DNA from: Thunnus maccoyii
Taxonomy: Eukaryota; Chordata; Actinopteri; Scombriformes; Scombridae
Assembly (NCBI RefSeq): GCF_910596095.1
Contig: NC_056552.1
Location: 15,945,111-16,009,110, forward strand
Length of the DNA: 64,000 nt
Direction: 5' to 3'
Shown here: piece after piece, positions 48,985-63,600 of the stretch
Layout of the letters: each line of letters opens with the position of its first letter
Position numbering within the stretch: position 1 is the stretch's first letter
Position numbers and translations under genes: made by a program
The notes under the pieces: model-generated
Told to the model about the DNA's origin: nothing
Seen by the model: the letters and a program-made list of their open reading frames with translations, nothing else
The model's database searches: none

Positions 48985-51070
48985 ACAACAGACAATTGCT
49001 GCCAGCCAGCATAACAAAAGAAGAAGGAAAACAAGGGCATGTAAAATAAAAAAAAAGTGTCAAGAAAACAATATGGGGGCACATGGGTTTTAAGGAAGCA
49101 CAGGACTGAGCTACGTATAGAGGGGCCTAGATAAATTGCAGACCCCGATATGCATTAAATGTTTACAAATTCAGTCAAGAGCAGCTTTGGTTGCATTTGA
49201 CAGTACTCTAATCATACTGGTATTTGCTTAGTATTATCAGGTTTTTGTTTTTTTTCAGATAGCGTGTTTCAGATAGGGATAGGGCTGAGATCATGATGAG
49301 AATTAGGATCAGTTTGAGATGTGTTTAGGATTAAAATAGAGTCAGGATTAGGATCAGGCTAAAGTCAGGGTTTAGGTTAGACTGCCTGTAGATGCAGTAT
49401 GTTACACTGACCCTTCAACCTTTTGGCTTTTACTTAAAACAGTCTAAAAAGCATATGAATAAATCAGATTTATTCAGTGTTAACAGGATTTCAAAAAGTG
49501 ATACCAGACTTGATAGCTACCTTTTTGACTCACTTGTCTAAACCTCTAAAAATAAAAAGTTGTATTCATAATGGTGGCTTGGACTGCTTTGAAGTTTGGA
49601 TTACAGACACATCCAAAGGTTTGCCCTGAAGTTATTACTTGCTCTCAGCTGATAAACCTGAACATGTCCCACTGTTTAAGTCCATCTAAAGGCAGCTTTA
49701 TAAACTGTAGCCTTGAAGTTTTTACCACACATTAAATGATTCAATGGTACTAAGTAAATGCCAGCAAAATGTCTGTATTGTGAAGTGTAACCACAGTTTC
49801 TTGTTACTTGAGCAGCTCGATGATATTGTGATAGAAAGCTTGTTCCCTGAGCATAAGCTGTGTGAGGCTGTAAACTACTGTGAAGATTTTAGACTTGCTT
49901 ATGGCAATCACTTTTACTAAAACCAAAAATTTACCATTAAAAAAAAGTGTAAATCCTGCCTATCCTGCCAGCAACATTACACTGAGACTGATACTGCATA
50001 TTTTTGTACAGACATCTGTGTATGATGAAGATAACTGCGGAATATTGTCAGATGTTATTGGGGGGAAGAATGTAGCACGTCATGGACTCAAATCATCCTC
50101 AAAGCACAAATATCCTTTGTCAAAATACATCATTAAGGATGCACCATATCAGATCTGTCTGACACTATAGGCTAAACATACACATATTACAGATTTACAG
50201 GTATTTACCAAAAATTACAGTAAAGCAATTCAATATCATTTCTGTTTTAGATATACAAGGACTTCCTTTTTATCTGATATATCATAAGACAAAAGCAATT
50301 CCATCTGAGACATCCTTTTTTGGGCTTAGTACTCATTATCAACCAAATCAGCAGTGATATTGTACATCGTTAATGAAGGCCAGTGACAATCATGCATCAT
50401 TACACACCAAACGAAAAGAGGCTGCCTGCAAGCACTTCAGATACTGACAATCAAAACCGGAGGTACAGTAGAGGAAAAACTGTGAAATTATCGCAACACT
50501 GTCCATACAGTAGCAGCAGCGATATTATCAACTGTGCATGACCGAAATAAGCCGCTAGACAATCAGCTACTTAGTGAAATGAATCAAGTATTGTACAAAA
50601 ACATTACTGTACTCTGCAGGGTTTGAACCTCTGCTCACTTTCCTCTGACTATTGGTTTTGTTGATGCATCTCAGTTTAATCTCATATGAAATGTCTTTCA
50701 ACTCTTATTTATTTGTCTTTTCACTTGTTCACATAAGTCCTCTGTGTTGTTTCTGTTGTTGTGTGTGCTGTGTTAGTACTGTATAGCTACCAAGAGTCAA
50801 CCCTTTTGTGAAGGCCTTGGATCCCTTTAATGAAAATAAAACTGTGTGTAATAAATATAAACTCAAAGGTCGTCATTTGTGATGTCATATTACATTTTAC
50901 TCACCAACGTCAGTGTGGTTCGAGGTTAAAGAAAAGGAAGTGGCTATTGGTATGGATTCCTCCATGTCAATAGTCTGTTTATTGTTGGTACAGAATTAAT
51001 ACGCATGCACATTGGTATTGATTGATCACGTGATCAAATTCAAATTGTTTCAAAATGGAGGAACGTTTTT
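48985..51070. other. pax10 3' region and flanking intergenic DNA
   Basis: AATAAA-like words at 49,045-49,050 and about 50,829 are candidate poly(A) signals for pax10. No further exon is recognised. Confidence 0.4.
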
Positions 51071-51500
51071 GCTTGCAGGCGATATGCCAATCCCTCCCAT
51101 GGCTTGGGTCAAAATGGTTTAGGTACAAAAACCACTTGGTTAGGATTAGAGAAAGATCATGGTTTGGGTTAAAGCAATAAAATCCCCGACATGACGGTCA
51201 AAATGTCCAGTAAAAAATATAATAAATAATAAACAATAAATGCCCCATTTAACAACACTAAAATGCATAACATGATGGTAAAAAGTGTCCAGTTAGTGGT
51301 CTACAAGAGGTCTGTTGTTGTGTCGAAGTCTGTTCCCCCCTCAAATAATGTTCCCCTCCTGTTAAAATTGTGTTTACACACCAATAGAACAAATTACTAT
51401 TGGCACAGAAAACCAGTCCGGACCAACGGCCTGTGTATTACTGGCACAGAGTCCTGTTCCATGTCAATACTCGTAGTCATAGCTGGTGCCTAAAGAAAAA
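51071..51500. repeat. Dispersed fish repeat (ACCACTTGGTTAGG family)
   Basis: The core aaaaccacttggttaggattagagaaagatcatggtttgggttaaa recurs across fish genomes from memory. Limits are approximate and the class is not certain. Confidence 0.5.
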
Positions 51501-54497
51501 GGTTAATAATTCAACATACATGATAGTATGAAAAAAATACTTACAAGGATGATGGTTACAGTATGTGATTTTACAAAACCATCACTGTTACACCAATAAC
51601 ATGCTTTTTATCCAATATGACAATCTGTGTGAAAAATGTTTGATGTCAATTAAAGTCCTTTTAAACTTCTTTAAAAAAATTATCATCGTTATTGTCATGG
51701 TAACTGGGAAAGTATAATAACATTAAAAAACAGACAGGATTAGACATTTTAGCATCTTTCAGCTCATTGTTTTGGTTTTTTCGTTCCTTAACTTGACTGT
51801 TTTGGTTCACTCTCAAAGTTCTCATCAGTATCGTTTTTAGCTGCAGAAAAAGCTCTGAAAAAAGGTTCAGTGTTTCCCATCTCTTGTCTAGTCAACTCAG
51901 ATTTCATGGTTAGGTCCAGAGTTTATTAAACCCACTTTCTGGAGCAGGCCACAGATGTATGTGAGGGTCAGTGTGGAGGAATACAACATTCAAACCAACA
52001 CTCACACGCCTTTAAAAAGGACAACAGCATAAATGGGGCGTTCATCATAATCACCACAACTAAATGCTGAGCAGTTAATAGATGTATATGTTTTCAACTG
52101 GTGCAGCATCATGAAGTGGACATGACGGAAACTGGCCAACCATTAGCAGGACAGCATTTTGTGCTAATGGCATGACTCACTGGGACCCTGGAGGATAGAC
52201 AGGAATTAAAGATGGGAGAGGAGGAAGATGGGGAGGGATGGAGGGAGGGAGGGATGGAGGCAAGGAGGGAGAGGGAAAGATAATGCCAGTGATGCTTTGC
52301 AGAGAGGATAAACACATACATAATGGATTCTATGATGCTATGTGAGATGCCAGTGCACTCCAGTTTAATGCAGCATCATCAATTTCCTTCAAATGTATTA
52401 CAAGTACTTTGTGTTGAGTAACACTGGCTAACTGGCTCTTGTTGTAAATGAGAACTACCTTTCAAGCTATATTTTTTTCCACCGTTGCAGAAATTTTGGT
52501 GCATTTTTTGTATATTGGCAGACAATCTGCAGCCTAATTTTAAACTGGATTTGAAAACTTGTATCTGTATTTGAGCTAATTTCTAAAGAAAATTAGATCC
52601 TTTGGATCTAAATCTGGATTTTACATCCAACTTGTTGAAATGTACCTGTCAGATAAAATACTTCACCAGCCGTGTTTCCATTGGATTCACAAGATAATTT
52701 TAAGCGAACTTTTGAAATGTCGCAAAAAGGAAAATGCGAATTAGGTGCGTTTCCATCAACTGGTTTGAAGCGAATAAACTAGGCTACGCAACACATAGTT
52801 TCATCAGTAGATGGTGGTATAGGCTTAAATAATCTGCCAGTAAACAGAGTAGATATAGGCCTTCAGGAATTTGTTTCAACTGGGCAAGTTGTCATTGTTC
52901 TTTCATGTCAGCTAGTATTGGCCATGCTTCATGCTATCTGAAGACACCGGAAGATGCCAAGAGCAGAAACAGCTGATCAGTCATGTGAGTTAAATGTTCG
53001 CTACGTCATTATTTATTCAACAAATGTGTTTCCATAACCCATTTTGCACATAAACTCTTTTTCGACATTTCCAAAATCCACCTCAAGTGAGCATAAAAAC
53101 TTTTTTGCGAAATTGAGGAAGTTTTTTCGAATTTTGGCGTTTCCATTGAGCTTTTTTAATGCAATACTTCAAAGGCACATAAAAATAGGTTATTGGAAAC
53201 TACTGTTCTCTTTTGAACAAGGGTTGTATGAACAAATGTCAAAATAAATTTGAAAATACACATACAATTGTCTCATGTTTTTGTTTTTGTCAGCTTTGAT
53301 TTTCCATAGCTTAACACTAACATGTCAAACCTAGAATGAGAGAAAGTCCAGAAAGTCAAAAGTTATTTTTAAAAACACTGATGAAAATGATGAACACACA
53401 AAGTATCAATACTGTGTCATTTGGGCGAGCAAACAATGAAAGTCAGAGTTAAAACCAAGTACGATGTAAATATGCTCTGAGATAAAGTAACTATCACCCA
53501 AAGACAAAAACTACAAGGTCATGAACATGATTTTGTTGAAGCTTTACAAACATCTTAGAGCACTGCTTAAAGGCCTTTACATTAAATAATGTCAGTAAGA
53601 TGGCATTATAGAGTGTTGTTGCGTGCTTCTCATGATGATTATGTAACACCTTGCTGTAGCAGCAGTGAGCAAAAACAAATGTATTTTGACTACAGCAGAC
53701 CACAACCAAGATGCAACTTTGTTCCAACAGCAGAAACTAAAAATTCCTGTAGTGTGAAAAGTACTGACAGACAGTGTGGGTGACGTCTTGAAAGTCTTCT
53801 TTTAGACTACCAGAAGAAAGCAGGACATTGTGGTTACAGAGCATAAATAGATGACCAACATAAAGCATGAAATCATGTGTTGCAGGGTAAGCAGAGGAAC
53901 AGGTACAGACAACCCACATGGAAATGACCCCCATGTGGTCTGTGCCTAATATGTGTAAAGTTTGCGTTAAAGGCCCTGAAAATATATTTTCTCAAACAGT
54001 TTCTTCCTATGAGAGACGGGTTCCTACATAAACACACAACATGTCTATCGAAGGTACAACAATTCTGGCTATTTTACATGAGAGGTTTTCTGTATTTTGC
54101 GTTTTGTCTGAGGTCTTGTCACTGGTTTTATGTGGGCATGAGCCCTTTAGGAAAAGATGATGTCACGTACCTACTAAATATCTGTGTACCAAGCAAGATT
54201 TAGCAACATTTTAATCAAAATTGATGAGTTGTATTGTATTGTTGTTACTTTTGTTACCAATCAAAACTGACAACGTCCACACAGTCCCATCAAGGGAGAT
54301 GAGGTGAGTTTTTGAGTGTTGAACCATAAATACATAATACTTACAAACGTTTCCTTTATGGCTTTTATACATATGTGCTATTTTCCTAAAATTAAAAGCC
54401 TTACTTTACCTTATTTTATTTTTTAAGGAGCAAACAGGAATTGATGGTATTAAATGCAGGGGCGTCAAATTCATTACAGAAGTGTGGGGGCCAAAGG

Positions 54498-54500
<3 letters not shown>
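51501..54500. other. Intergenic DNA with a GTTTCCAT-repeat element
   Basis: From about 52,670 to 53,165 the motif GTTTCCAT occurs four times in direct orientation (52,673, 52,748, 53,029 and 53,140) within sequence rich in TTTTTCGA and GCGAA, which looks like an old dispersed element. A GGGA/GGAT-rich tract lies at 52,210-52,275. No gene is seen. Confidence 0.45.
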
Positions 54501-54591
<91 letters not shown>

Positions 54592-54592
54592 T
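54501..54592. repeat. (GT)n(GCGT)n microsatellite
   Basis: About 36 GT copies end in GCGT repeats. Confidence 0.97.
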
Positions 54593-55859
54593 ATGTTAAG
54601 GCCTTTTTATTTTTTCTGTGGACTTACATGCGCTCCACATGTGCACGCTAATTAACAGGGTTGCAGTGTGATAACTTTAGTAGTAGTGTAGTGAATATTA
54701 CCACTGTGCAGTGTTTTTCTGATCAGCCTTTAAATGCAGTAATCTGTTACTCCAACCGGACTGCTGGATCATATTTCATTGTCTCACCGACACTTTAAAC
54801 AACAAGCCCACATCTTCACTGTCCCTTGTATTATTTTGCACAGGACTATTTTCAGCAAGGGCGATCCATAAGGGCTGCTTTATTACAAACAATTCCACCG
54901 TATAAACCTGGAATCTGTGTGTAACAGCTGACCTCTTTATATACAGCCAATGGTGTAGATGGTTAGCAGAACACAAAACATTAATTACCGTGAGATCCCG
55001 ACCGATCCTTTTAACAAAGGTACCGCTGCTATGCCACATGCGTAAATGCATACATCACTCTCTCAATTTAAAGATGCACTTATCGTTTCCGCAGCTGTGT
55101 GATGCTGCAGGTATTTGTTAAAGTCAAAGGAAAGAATCTACCACACATCAGCTGTGAGCAACAAACAGAACACCAGTACTGATGTTTCTGCGAAATCCCG
55201 GATACATTCAATGACCCCTGAATGACATCCATGTAAAATTCAGACAATCTAACACGTTTCAGACCTGCCAGTCACATTAATAGCGGTAGCCTATTCTGAC
55301 AGACATTTCAGGAGATTATGTTATAGATGCAAAATACTAGAGAAGTAAAAGAAGCAAAATACATGAAAGTTGGTTTGTGATGGTGTAGAGCTGTGTATGT
55401 GCGCACCTCTGCTAATTAAAGCCAAGCACTTTGAGGCTTTTTGTGCTCTCTGCAGTTTTCGTTATGGACCAATCTGTATCCAAATATTCCAAAAAAGGAA
55501 ATGTGCATCATGTAGCAGGTGGATGTGACTCTCGTTGAGACCTGCTAATAGACTTAACAGTGGAGCAGAGGAGAGAGACTGAGATAGCGATGTAACCGAC
55601 CTGTGCACTGGTATGTCACATGTTGTTTTTTTTTCTTATCAAAAACAAATAATTTTTAAAATATTTCTATAAAGCAAACATTTGTAAAAAAAAAAACAAA
55701 CATGATTTGTGCTTTTCCAAATAACGTATTTGTATTCCCTAGTGCAGCACCACATTTCTTCCCCTTCCCCTGTCACTCCACTCTGTTACATTAAAATACC
55801 AGCTTTGAGGAGCAGAAACATGTGAGGCTCGACTAAAACCATTCAGGGCAGTGGCAGCC

Positions 55860-56530
55860 CCGGACCCAAAGAGAGAGAGAGATGACTGATCGATCAGCCA
55901 CTCTTCTGAGAGCAAGCTTCAGCTTCAGGTGCAACAACAGTGAGCTTTGTCTCCATTATTTTGGCTTTGGGATAATAAGAAACAAACAATAAGAAACAAG
56001 AAATGTCACGGTTTTCTACAAACAATAAGTATCCTGATCATAACTGGGCATTTTTGTTTTGTTTTGTTTTGTTTTTGTTTTTTGCAGCATGAGCATTTAA
56101 GTAAGATTTTGCTTGTTTTGACAGGTGCATACAATCAGCTTATTTCACCTGCCATCCAATCTCTATTGAGTTATTGTGACAGCAAATGGTACACAGACTT
56201 TACTCCATCAAGCAACTCATTCAACAAGGACAGACTCATGCAATGTTAATGAGAACAAAAGGCTCACACACTGTATTGTGAGGGACGTGCCAGGTCTGAC
56301 TGAAAACTGGTCATAAGTGGAGCAGTGTATCAAATACCATTCATAACATCAGCATTTACCCAGAATCCTTAAATCAACTCATGTAAGAGATGAATTTCAC
56401 AAATGTTTTTGGTTTAGTGTGGTTAATGGTGCATTTACTGAGAATTGATTCACCACCGAAGGAAGTATGTTTTTTCTCACACATCCGATCATCCTGTGCT
56501 GTGGTTATCATTATTGGGAAAGCACCGATT
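55860..56530 (+). repeat. Upstream partial duplicate of the mmp25 5' region
   Basis: Bases 55,860-56,085 match 57,430-57,655 (leader exon, its donor and the following short intron). Bases 56,096-56,530 match 59,617-60,055 (the end of mmp25 intron 1). The coding first exon and about 1.9 kb between the two source segments are absent from this copy. The leader-exon donor survives as ACAACA|gtgagc. Confidence 0.85.
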
Positions 56531-57419
56531 GGCCCTGATTATACTTGGCCCCCCTACTTCCGGCGCCAGTGCGTAAATGTAACTAAATTTGCGTTTAGTT
56601 ACAACTGAGAGTGGCAATAGAGTATGTTTAATCCTAGCTTATTTATATATTTGCAAGGATTTTGAGTTTATTTTTTAAGTTAGCTGACTTTTTATTGCTG
56701 TTAGCCACAAGCTGTAGGCTAACAGAGGTACAGCTTTAATTTATTTTCCTTCTTTTGTTTGTGCACAAAACACAAATAAGCAACTTTAGATCACCTCTCA
56801 AGGCTTTCCTTTATTTAACTGGGATTGCTGCTGTGTCCAAGAGGTGGTAGATTACATGATGATCCCAAATTATACCCACATTTTAAACAGTCTATGGTTC
56901 AAATAAAAACATATAAAAACACAGAATTGGTACCACTTTCTGATATCTTAATATGGTTAATAAGTCATTTATAATGCACGACCAATGCAGGATTTTTAGG
57001 CTGATACTATATTGACATTGAGAGTTTAAAAATCTGATCATTTTTTTTAAATTGACACCTTCCTTATTTTTTTGTATTAAGTCATCATTAAGTCAGCACA
57101 AGACATTTGATGGTTGAAAAACAAAAAATAAACTGACATCCCTTCTTACTTATCAGCCAACATACACCAATCCACATATATATGCAATAAGTTATATCCA
57201 TTGATATATCATCCTGGCTAATTATGGCACTTGCTTTGTCCTGTAATTGTAAAATTTATCAGAAAGATTCCTTCAAAGTCACTTTGACCACTTACTCTCT
57301 GGAAAATGGCTGAAAAGTATCTGGACCTCTTACCTGTATCTGTACCAACGCGCACCACTGCACCTGTTCTGAAACATGTTTTACGCGCGTATGCAGATGC
57401 TGTTGCGTGACTAAACACA

Positions 57420-57520
57420 GACACTTACAGAGACCAAGAGAGAGAGATGACTGAGGGATGATCGATAAACCCAGCCTACTCCTCTGAGAGCAGACAGATG
57501 CTTCAGAAGAGCAACAACGG
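57420..57520 (+). other. mmp25 5' untranslated exon (candidate)
   Basis: The sequence ends at donor AACAACG|gtgagc. A 139-bp intron ending in a long T tract and ag leads straight to the ATG at 57,660. The transcription start is not defined. Confidence 0.45.
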
Positions 57521-57659
57521 TGAGCTTTGTCTCCGTTATCTTGGCTTTGGGATAATAAGAAACAAGCAAGAAGAAACAAGAAATGTCACGGTTTTCTCCA
57601 AACAATAAGTATCCTAATGATAACGGAGGGTTTTGTTTTGTTTTGTGTTTTTTTTTTAG

Positions 57660-60600
57660 ATGGAGTTGGCGCCTCTGCTGTGGATGGTTTTAATCGTATC
57701 AGGAAGCTCATCCCCAGTGCCTGATCAGTATAGTAAAGCTGTGGTGAGTAGCATTAATGAGATAAAATGTAATTTTATTCAAAGTTTTACATGTGTGTGG
57801 TTTGCCTTTAGCTGACATTTGATTATGTATTAATTCTGCAAGCCTATAATGTATGATTCAGTGTAATATCGAAATGGCATCATATTGTCTCATTTTCTAT
57901 TTGTAAGCTAATTTTTGCTTAAACTCAGTCTAAGTCTGTGATTATAGGCTATATCAATGTATGGATATTTTTTTCTTACTTCTGTGCCAATTAATCATTT
58001 ACTGTAAAATCCTAATTATGTCAATTTAATCACAAATATTTATACACCAATTGAGGGTGATTTCTCCAAACCACCAGCAGTTTTTGCTGAAGGCAAGGCA
58101 AGTTTATCTGTATAACACATTTCAACAACAAGGCAATTCAAAGTGCTTTACATAGAGCATAAAAGGCATCAAGACAGAATATAAAGGCAACACAAGTAAA
58201 AAGACATTTAAATACAATTAAAAAGAGTCAAATTTGGAAATAAAAAGAAGCTAAAAAAGAATAAGACAGATAAAACAGAAGAATAAAAGTTACAGTGCAG
58301 TGTAAAATATTAACCCTCAAATTTGGTTTAATAAAAGGCAGCGGCAAACAGAAAAGTCTTCAGCTGTGATTTAAAAGAACTGAGAGTTGCAGCAGACCTG
58401 CAGCTTTCTGTGAGTTTGTTTCAGATGTGTTAATTTACAGATACGTGTTTAATTTTTACTGTGGGGACAGAAAGCAGACCTGTCCCAGACGACCTTAGAG
58501 GTCTGGATGGTTCATGATGTTGCAGCAGATCAGAAATGTATTTTGGCCCTAAACCATTCAGTGCTTTATAAACCAACAGCAGTACTTTAAAAGTACTGGA
58601 GTTATATGATCCACTTTCTTGGTCTTAGCGAGGACTCGAGCAGCAGCGTTCTGAATCAGCTGCAGCTGTCTGATCGGAAACTCACATTGCATACCTGTTG
58701 ATGTGCTCTTGTATTCAATGTTCTTGTGTGAATATTTGTCAATCTGTACGCCAGACATACAAAGACTTCTCTATGATTGATATGAGCAGTGTGTCAAATT
58801 GAGAAAACTATATATAAAGAGGCTGATGGCTGTTTCACACAAACAGCATCCAGATGACTCATGTGATTTCTTAAAGAAAAAAAAAAAAACAGAATAAAGG
58901 ACATCAATGTTTTGTTACTTTTTGATAAAAAGAAACCAACCGTAAATGATCATTATTATTTTTTGCAGCAAAAAAGGTATGAACACTGTATTCAGACATT
59001 ACAGTTGCTTTCACTTTACAGTAATTATGAAAGAACATTTTAAATTTTAAATCAGAAGAAAAAACACAGTTTTGAAATCTCTGAGCTTCCCTTATTCCCA
59101 TTTCCAGCTGACATATGCGCTTCCCCAAAATGACATAAATAAAGTCATTCTTTTGCGCAACCACATATTTATGAGCGTTAGTATGTCGTGTGTATGAAAA
59201 AAACAGTAAAATTTCCCTTCTTTCATGTAAGTCATCATGTCAAGTGTGCATCAGCAGGATGCTGCTGGTTTCTGGGCCTCCAGATGCATAAAAATCTGAG
59301 TGGAGTGAAAAAGTCTACAGATTGTTTTACTTAAAAATAAGGTAACCTGCCTATTTCAAAATATTATCAGTCAAACAAAATAAATTAAAAAAAACAAAAA
59401 AACAATTGAATTTGCTGGAAAAAAAATTCTTTTTACTTGTTGGAAATATAATGCAGGGACTAAAGCTACACTGCTTACTGTAAGGTAAACATTTTTGCGG
59501 TGTAAAAACCCACAGAAAGACAACTGTTGATGGAGCCAACACCTTTCCCTTTCAACTCTAAGTATATGGGTGGAGGCGACAATCAGAGGAAGTAGAGCAT
59601 GTTTCAAAATCACTGTTAAGTAAGGTTTTGCTTGTTTTGACAGACAAAGGTGCATGTAATCAGTTTATTTCACCTGCCATCCAATCTCTATTGAGTTATT
59701 GTGACAGCAAATGGTACACAGACTTTACTCCATCACGCAACTCACTCAACAAGGACAGACTCATGCAATATTAATGAGAACAAAAGGCTGACACACTGTA
59801 TTGTGAGGGACGTGCGGGGTCTGACTGAAAACTGGTCATAAGTGGAGCAGTGTATCAAATACCATTCATAACATCAGCATTTACCCAGAATCCTTAAATC
59901 GACTCATGTAAGAGATGAATTTCAGAGATAATTTTGGTTTAGTGTGGTTAATGGTGCATTTACTGAGAATTCATTCGCCACCAAAGGAAGTAAGTAAGTG
60001 TTTTCTCACATCCGATCATCCTGTGCTGTGGTTATCATCATTGGGAAAGTACCAAAAACACCGATTACCAAACATCCTCTGGTGTCTTTGTTTTCTGTCC
60101 AGGATTGGCTGAGCAGGTATGGCTACCTTCCTCCTCCTGACCCACGCACAAGTAAGCTGCAAACCAAGGAGGGAATTGAGAAAGCCATTCGTGTTATGCA
60201 GAGATTTGGTGGGATCCAGGAAACCGGAGTGCTTGGTAACTTCTCATATTGGATCTGTCAAGTTGATATCTTCCATCTTATGTCCTGCATATCATGAGCA
60301 CCCAAACTTCCTGTAATCTGCTCTTTTGTTTCGACATACTGTGTGTAATCGCTTCTCTTCCAGACAGCGAAACTCTCAAACTCATGGTTATGCCACGATG
60401 CTCTCTCCCTGATATTGTTGGAAGTGAGGACATGCTGAAAAGGAGGAGGAAGAAAAGATATGCTCTGACAGGCCTTAAGTGGGATAAGACAGACCTCACA
60501 TGGAGGTGCGTTTCCGGTCATGTTACACTGTGGTTTTATCGCTTCCCTATATGAGTCACAGAGCTTTGCTGGGGATATGGTGGCTCTGTCATGCTGTTGG

Positions 60601-63600
60601 GGGTGTTTTGCTGGCATGGTTTGTGTCCACTTGTCCCATTGGAGGGAAGGGTCACTGCAAATCAATACAAAGCTGTTCTGAGTCATCACCTTTATGGTGT
60701 TCCTCAGCCTTGGCATTGATTCTACAAGCCTCTTGAACTCTTCTGGAGGGATGAACACCATTCTTCAAAAAGATATTCCCTCATTTGATGTTTTGATGAT
60801 GGTGGTGGAGAGTGCTGTCTAACACGTCAGTCCACAATCTCCCATAGCTGTTCAACTGGGTTGAGATCTGGTGACTGTGAAGGCCATAGTATATGATTCA
60901 CATCATTTTCATACTCATCAAACCATTTAGTGACCCCTCGTGCCCTATGAATTGTCATCCTGGAAGAGACCACTCCCATCAGGATTGAAATGTTTCATCA
61001 TAGGATAAAGGTGATGACTCAGAACAACTTTGTATTGATTTGCAGTGACCCTTCCCTCTAAGGGGACTAGTGGACCCAAACCATGTCAGCAAAATGCCCC
61101 CAACAGCATAACAGAGCCACCAGATCCCCTCACTGTAGGGGTCAAGCATTCAGACCTGCACTGGTTTTTCCTTAAATTTGTCACCCGTCTGTATGTAAAG
61201 CTGACCAGGGGGCACAATCATGAAATCAGAGAATTTAAAATTCAAATAAAGACATAGAATATCACCAGACATATCCTCAAACTTTGGGTTAAGCTGGAAA
61301 AGTAGCAAGGTTCCTGTTAACCAAAATATCCATATCCAAAATATACCAAAATTCTTTGATAGACACAATCTACTGTAGATTAAATTTTGATCCTGTGTTA
61401 TGAATTTAAACACAACTTTGTTTTAATACAAATTGTATTCCTGTTTGCAGTGTCCACAGCTATCCATCGCCTTCCATCTCACCCACCATGCCTGACCATT
61501 TGGTGGACACCATCCTGACTCACGCCTTCAAAGCCTGGAGTGACGCGGCCCCCTTGAGTTTCCGTCGGCTGCCGAGTAACAACAGGGGGGCTGCAGCTGG
61601 AGGGGACATCAGAGTGTCTTTTTCCCGCTTGCTGCATGACGATGGGTACCCTTTTGACGGGCAGGGTGGCACCCTAGCCCACGCCTTTTTCCCTCTGTCG
61701 GGTGACACACACTTTGATGATGATGAGATATGGAGCCATGGAGGTATTTACTGATTGAAATCATGGTGGATAGATGATGGCTGGAGAACCTGTTCTCAGG
61801 AAATGTAGTCTGCCTTAGAAAAGTGTAATGAGAGAGTGATCTGTAGTAATCAAAAAAGAAAACAGTCCTCATCTAATGAACTGGTTTTAAAAGTCAGAAA
61901 AGCAGAAAATACATCTGCATATTGAGTACCATCAAAATCCCAATTTAGTTATTTATGTGGCCCAGTAACACTTTTACTTCACATTTCCTCAGGTAACAGC
62001 GGAAGCACAGACTTGTTCACAGTCGCAGTGCACGAGTTCGGCCATGCGCTGGGCCTGGGCCATTCTTCCTCTGACCCATCCATCATGAGGCCGTACTACC
62101 AGGGTCCTGTGGAAGACATTCTCCAATTCAAGCTGGCCCAGGACGACAGACAGGCCATCCAGCAGCTTTACGGTCAGTGACCAGTCGAACTAACTGCATT
62201 TTGAATCATAGAGTACATCTCAAACTGATGTCTATGACATTTATTAGATCCAACTTACAGTATGTGTTGTGTGTTTTTAATGTCTGTCTTAAAGATTGAA
62301 ACATGAAACTTGAGGAAACAGGAGGGCAACCATAAACTGTTCTTTGGGACTTAAAATGGCTTACTGGATATTTTAGCGGCTGTCCATTACGTTGCAGTGG
62401 TTTTATTCTGGTAAATTACATCACTGACATGAAACCTCCCACAAGGAACATATTAAAATGGGCAAGTAGACTTGCAAGTTTATGAAATGCGGGGAAACAA
62501 GACAAAGAGTCTACAGCCATGCTAGCGGCCCTGTAAGGCTGTACTTCTAGTAGACACAGTGGTGCTTTGAGCTAAATGCTAACAGTGACTATACTAACAT
62601 GCTGATGTTTAGCAGGTAATATTTACCAGGTTTACAATCTCAGTTTACTGTGCTCTAGTAGCATGCTAACATTTCTTAACTTGAACATAGTTTTGCAGGA
62701 CTTAAGTCATGCAACAAAGTAATGAACAAAGTCAAATTTTGACTTGAAAAGTCAGGGGACCACCAAAGTCTGTAGGTTTCATCTTCTAGGGAACATGAAT
62801 GTATGGAACCAAATTTCATGGCAATCCATCCAGTCGTTGTTGAGATATTTTAGTCTGGATCAATGTGGTGGACTGGCAGACGGAGCGATAGACCGACATT
62901 GAAATCCTCGGTCCCAGAAACCTCCTTGAATCATTTTTTACCAGTTTATCCTGTCCAAAATTCTCATATTACTTGATTAATTGAGCTATAAAATAAAATA
63001 GTAACTGTTCATTTTAACTGCTAGTGGTTTATGATAGGCCCTGACCCTGTAATATCCTCAAAAATGGAGAAGTTGTGGCCATAAACTAGTAGGAAATGTT
63101 TCTGATTGTTTGGTTGGTTTATGTGATGAGCTTATATAATAAGTAAACAAAAAAAACATCTTTATTTTCCATTGCAAGTGTATTGTTTTATAGCTTAATA
63201 AAACATTCCACAAAGGATACAGATGTTCATAAAACCAAATGAAGAGGCAAAACCTGCTCTCTGATATGTATGTGAAAGTGCACTCATGCAACCGTGCAGC
63301 TTGCCTGTCTTAAAAAAGGAACATTGTGTGTTTGCGTCCTGTGTGTCAAACTCCTCTGGCTACTGAGAAGAATGTGGGTTGCTTGCAAAATTTGTGCTTT
63401 CACCACCTCTTCAACGTTATGTGCTGTCACCTTTCCGTTGCAGGTGCGAAGGACGGCGGGCCACCAGGTGGTGTTGACCCTGTCCTCCCACGCCTGCCGA
63501 GTCCACCTCCGCCAAGACCAACAAAGGAGTGAGTTGAGCCAGAGCAAGCACGGTGATAAAAGTACTGCACATCCATCTAGACAATACAAACTATGAATAT

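Noticed and set aside
60258-60761. 167-residue minus-strand frame as a host gene
   Set aside because: It begins in a Tc1/mariner remnant and continues antisense to mmp25 exon 3.
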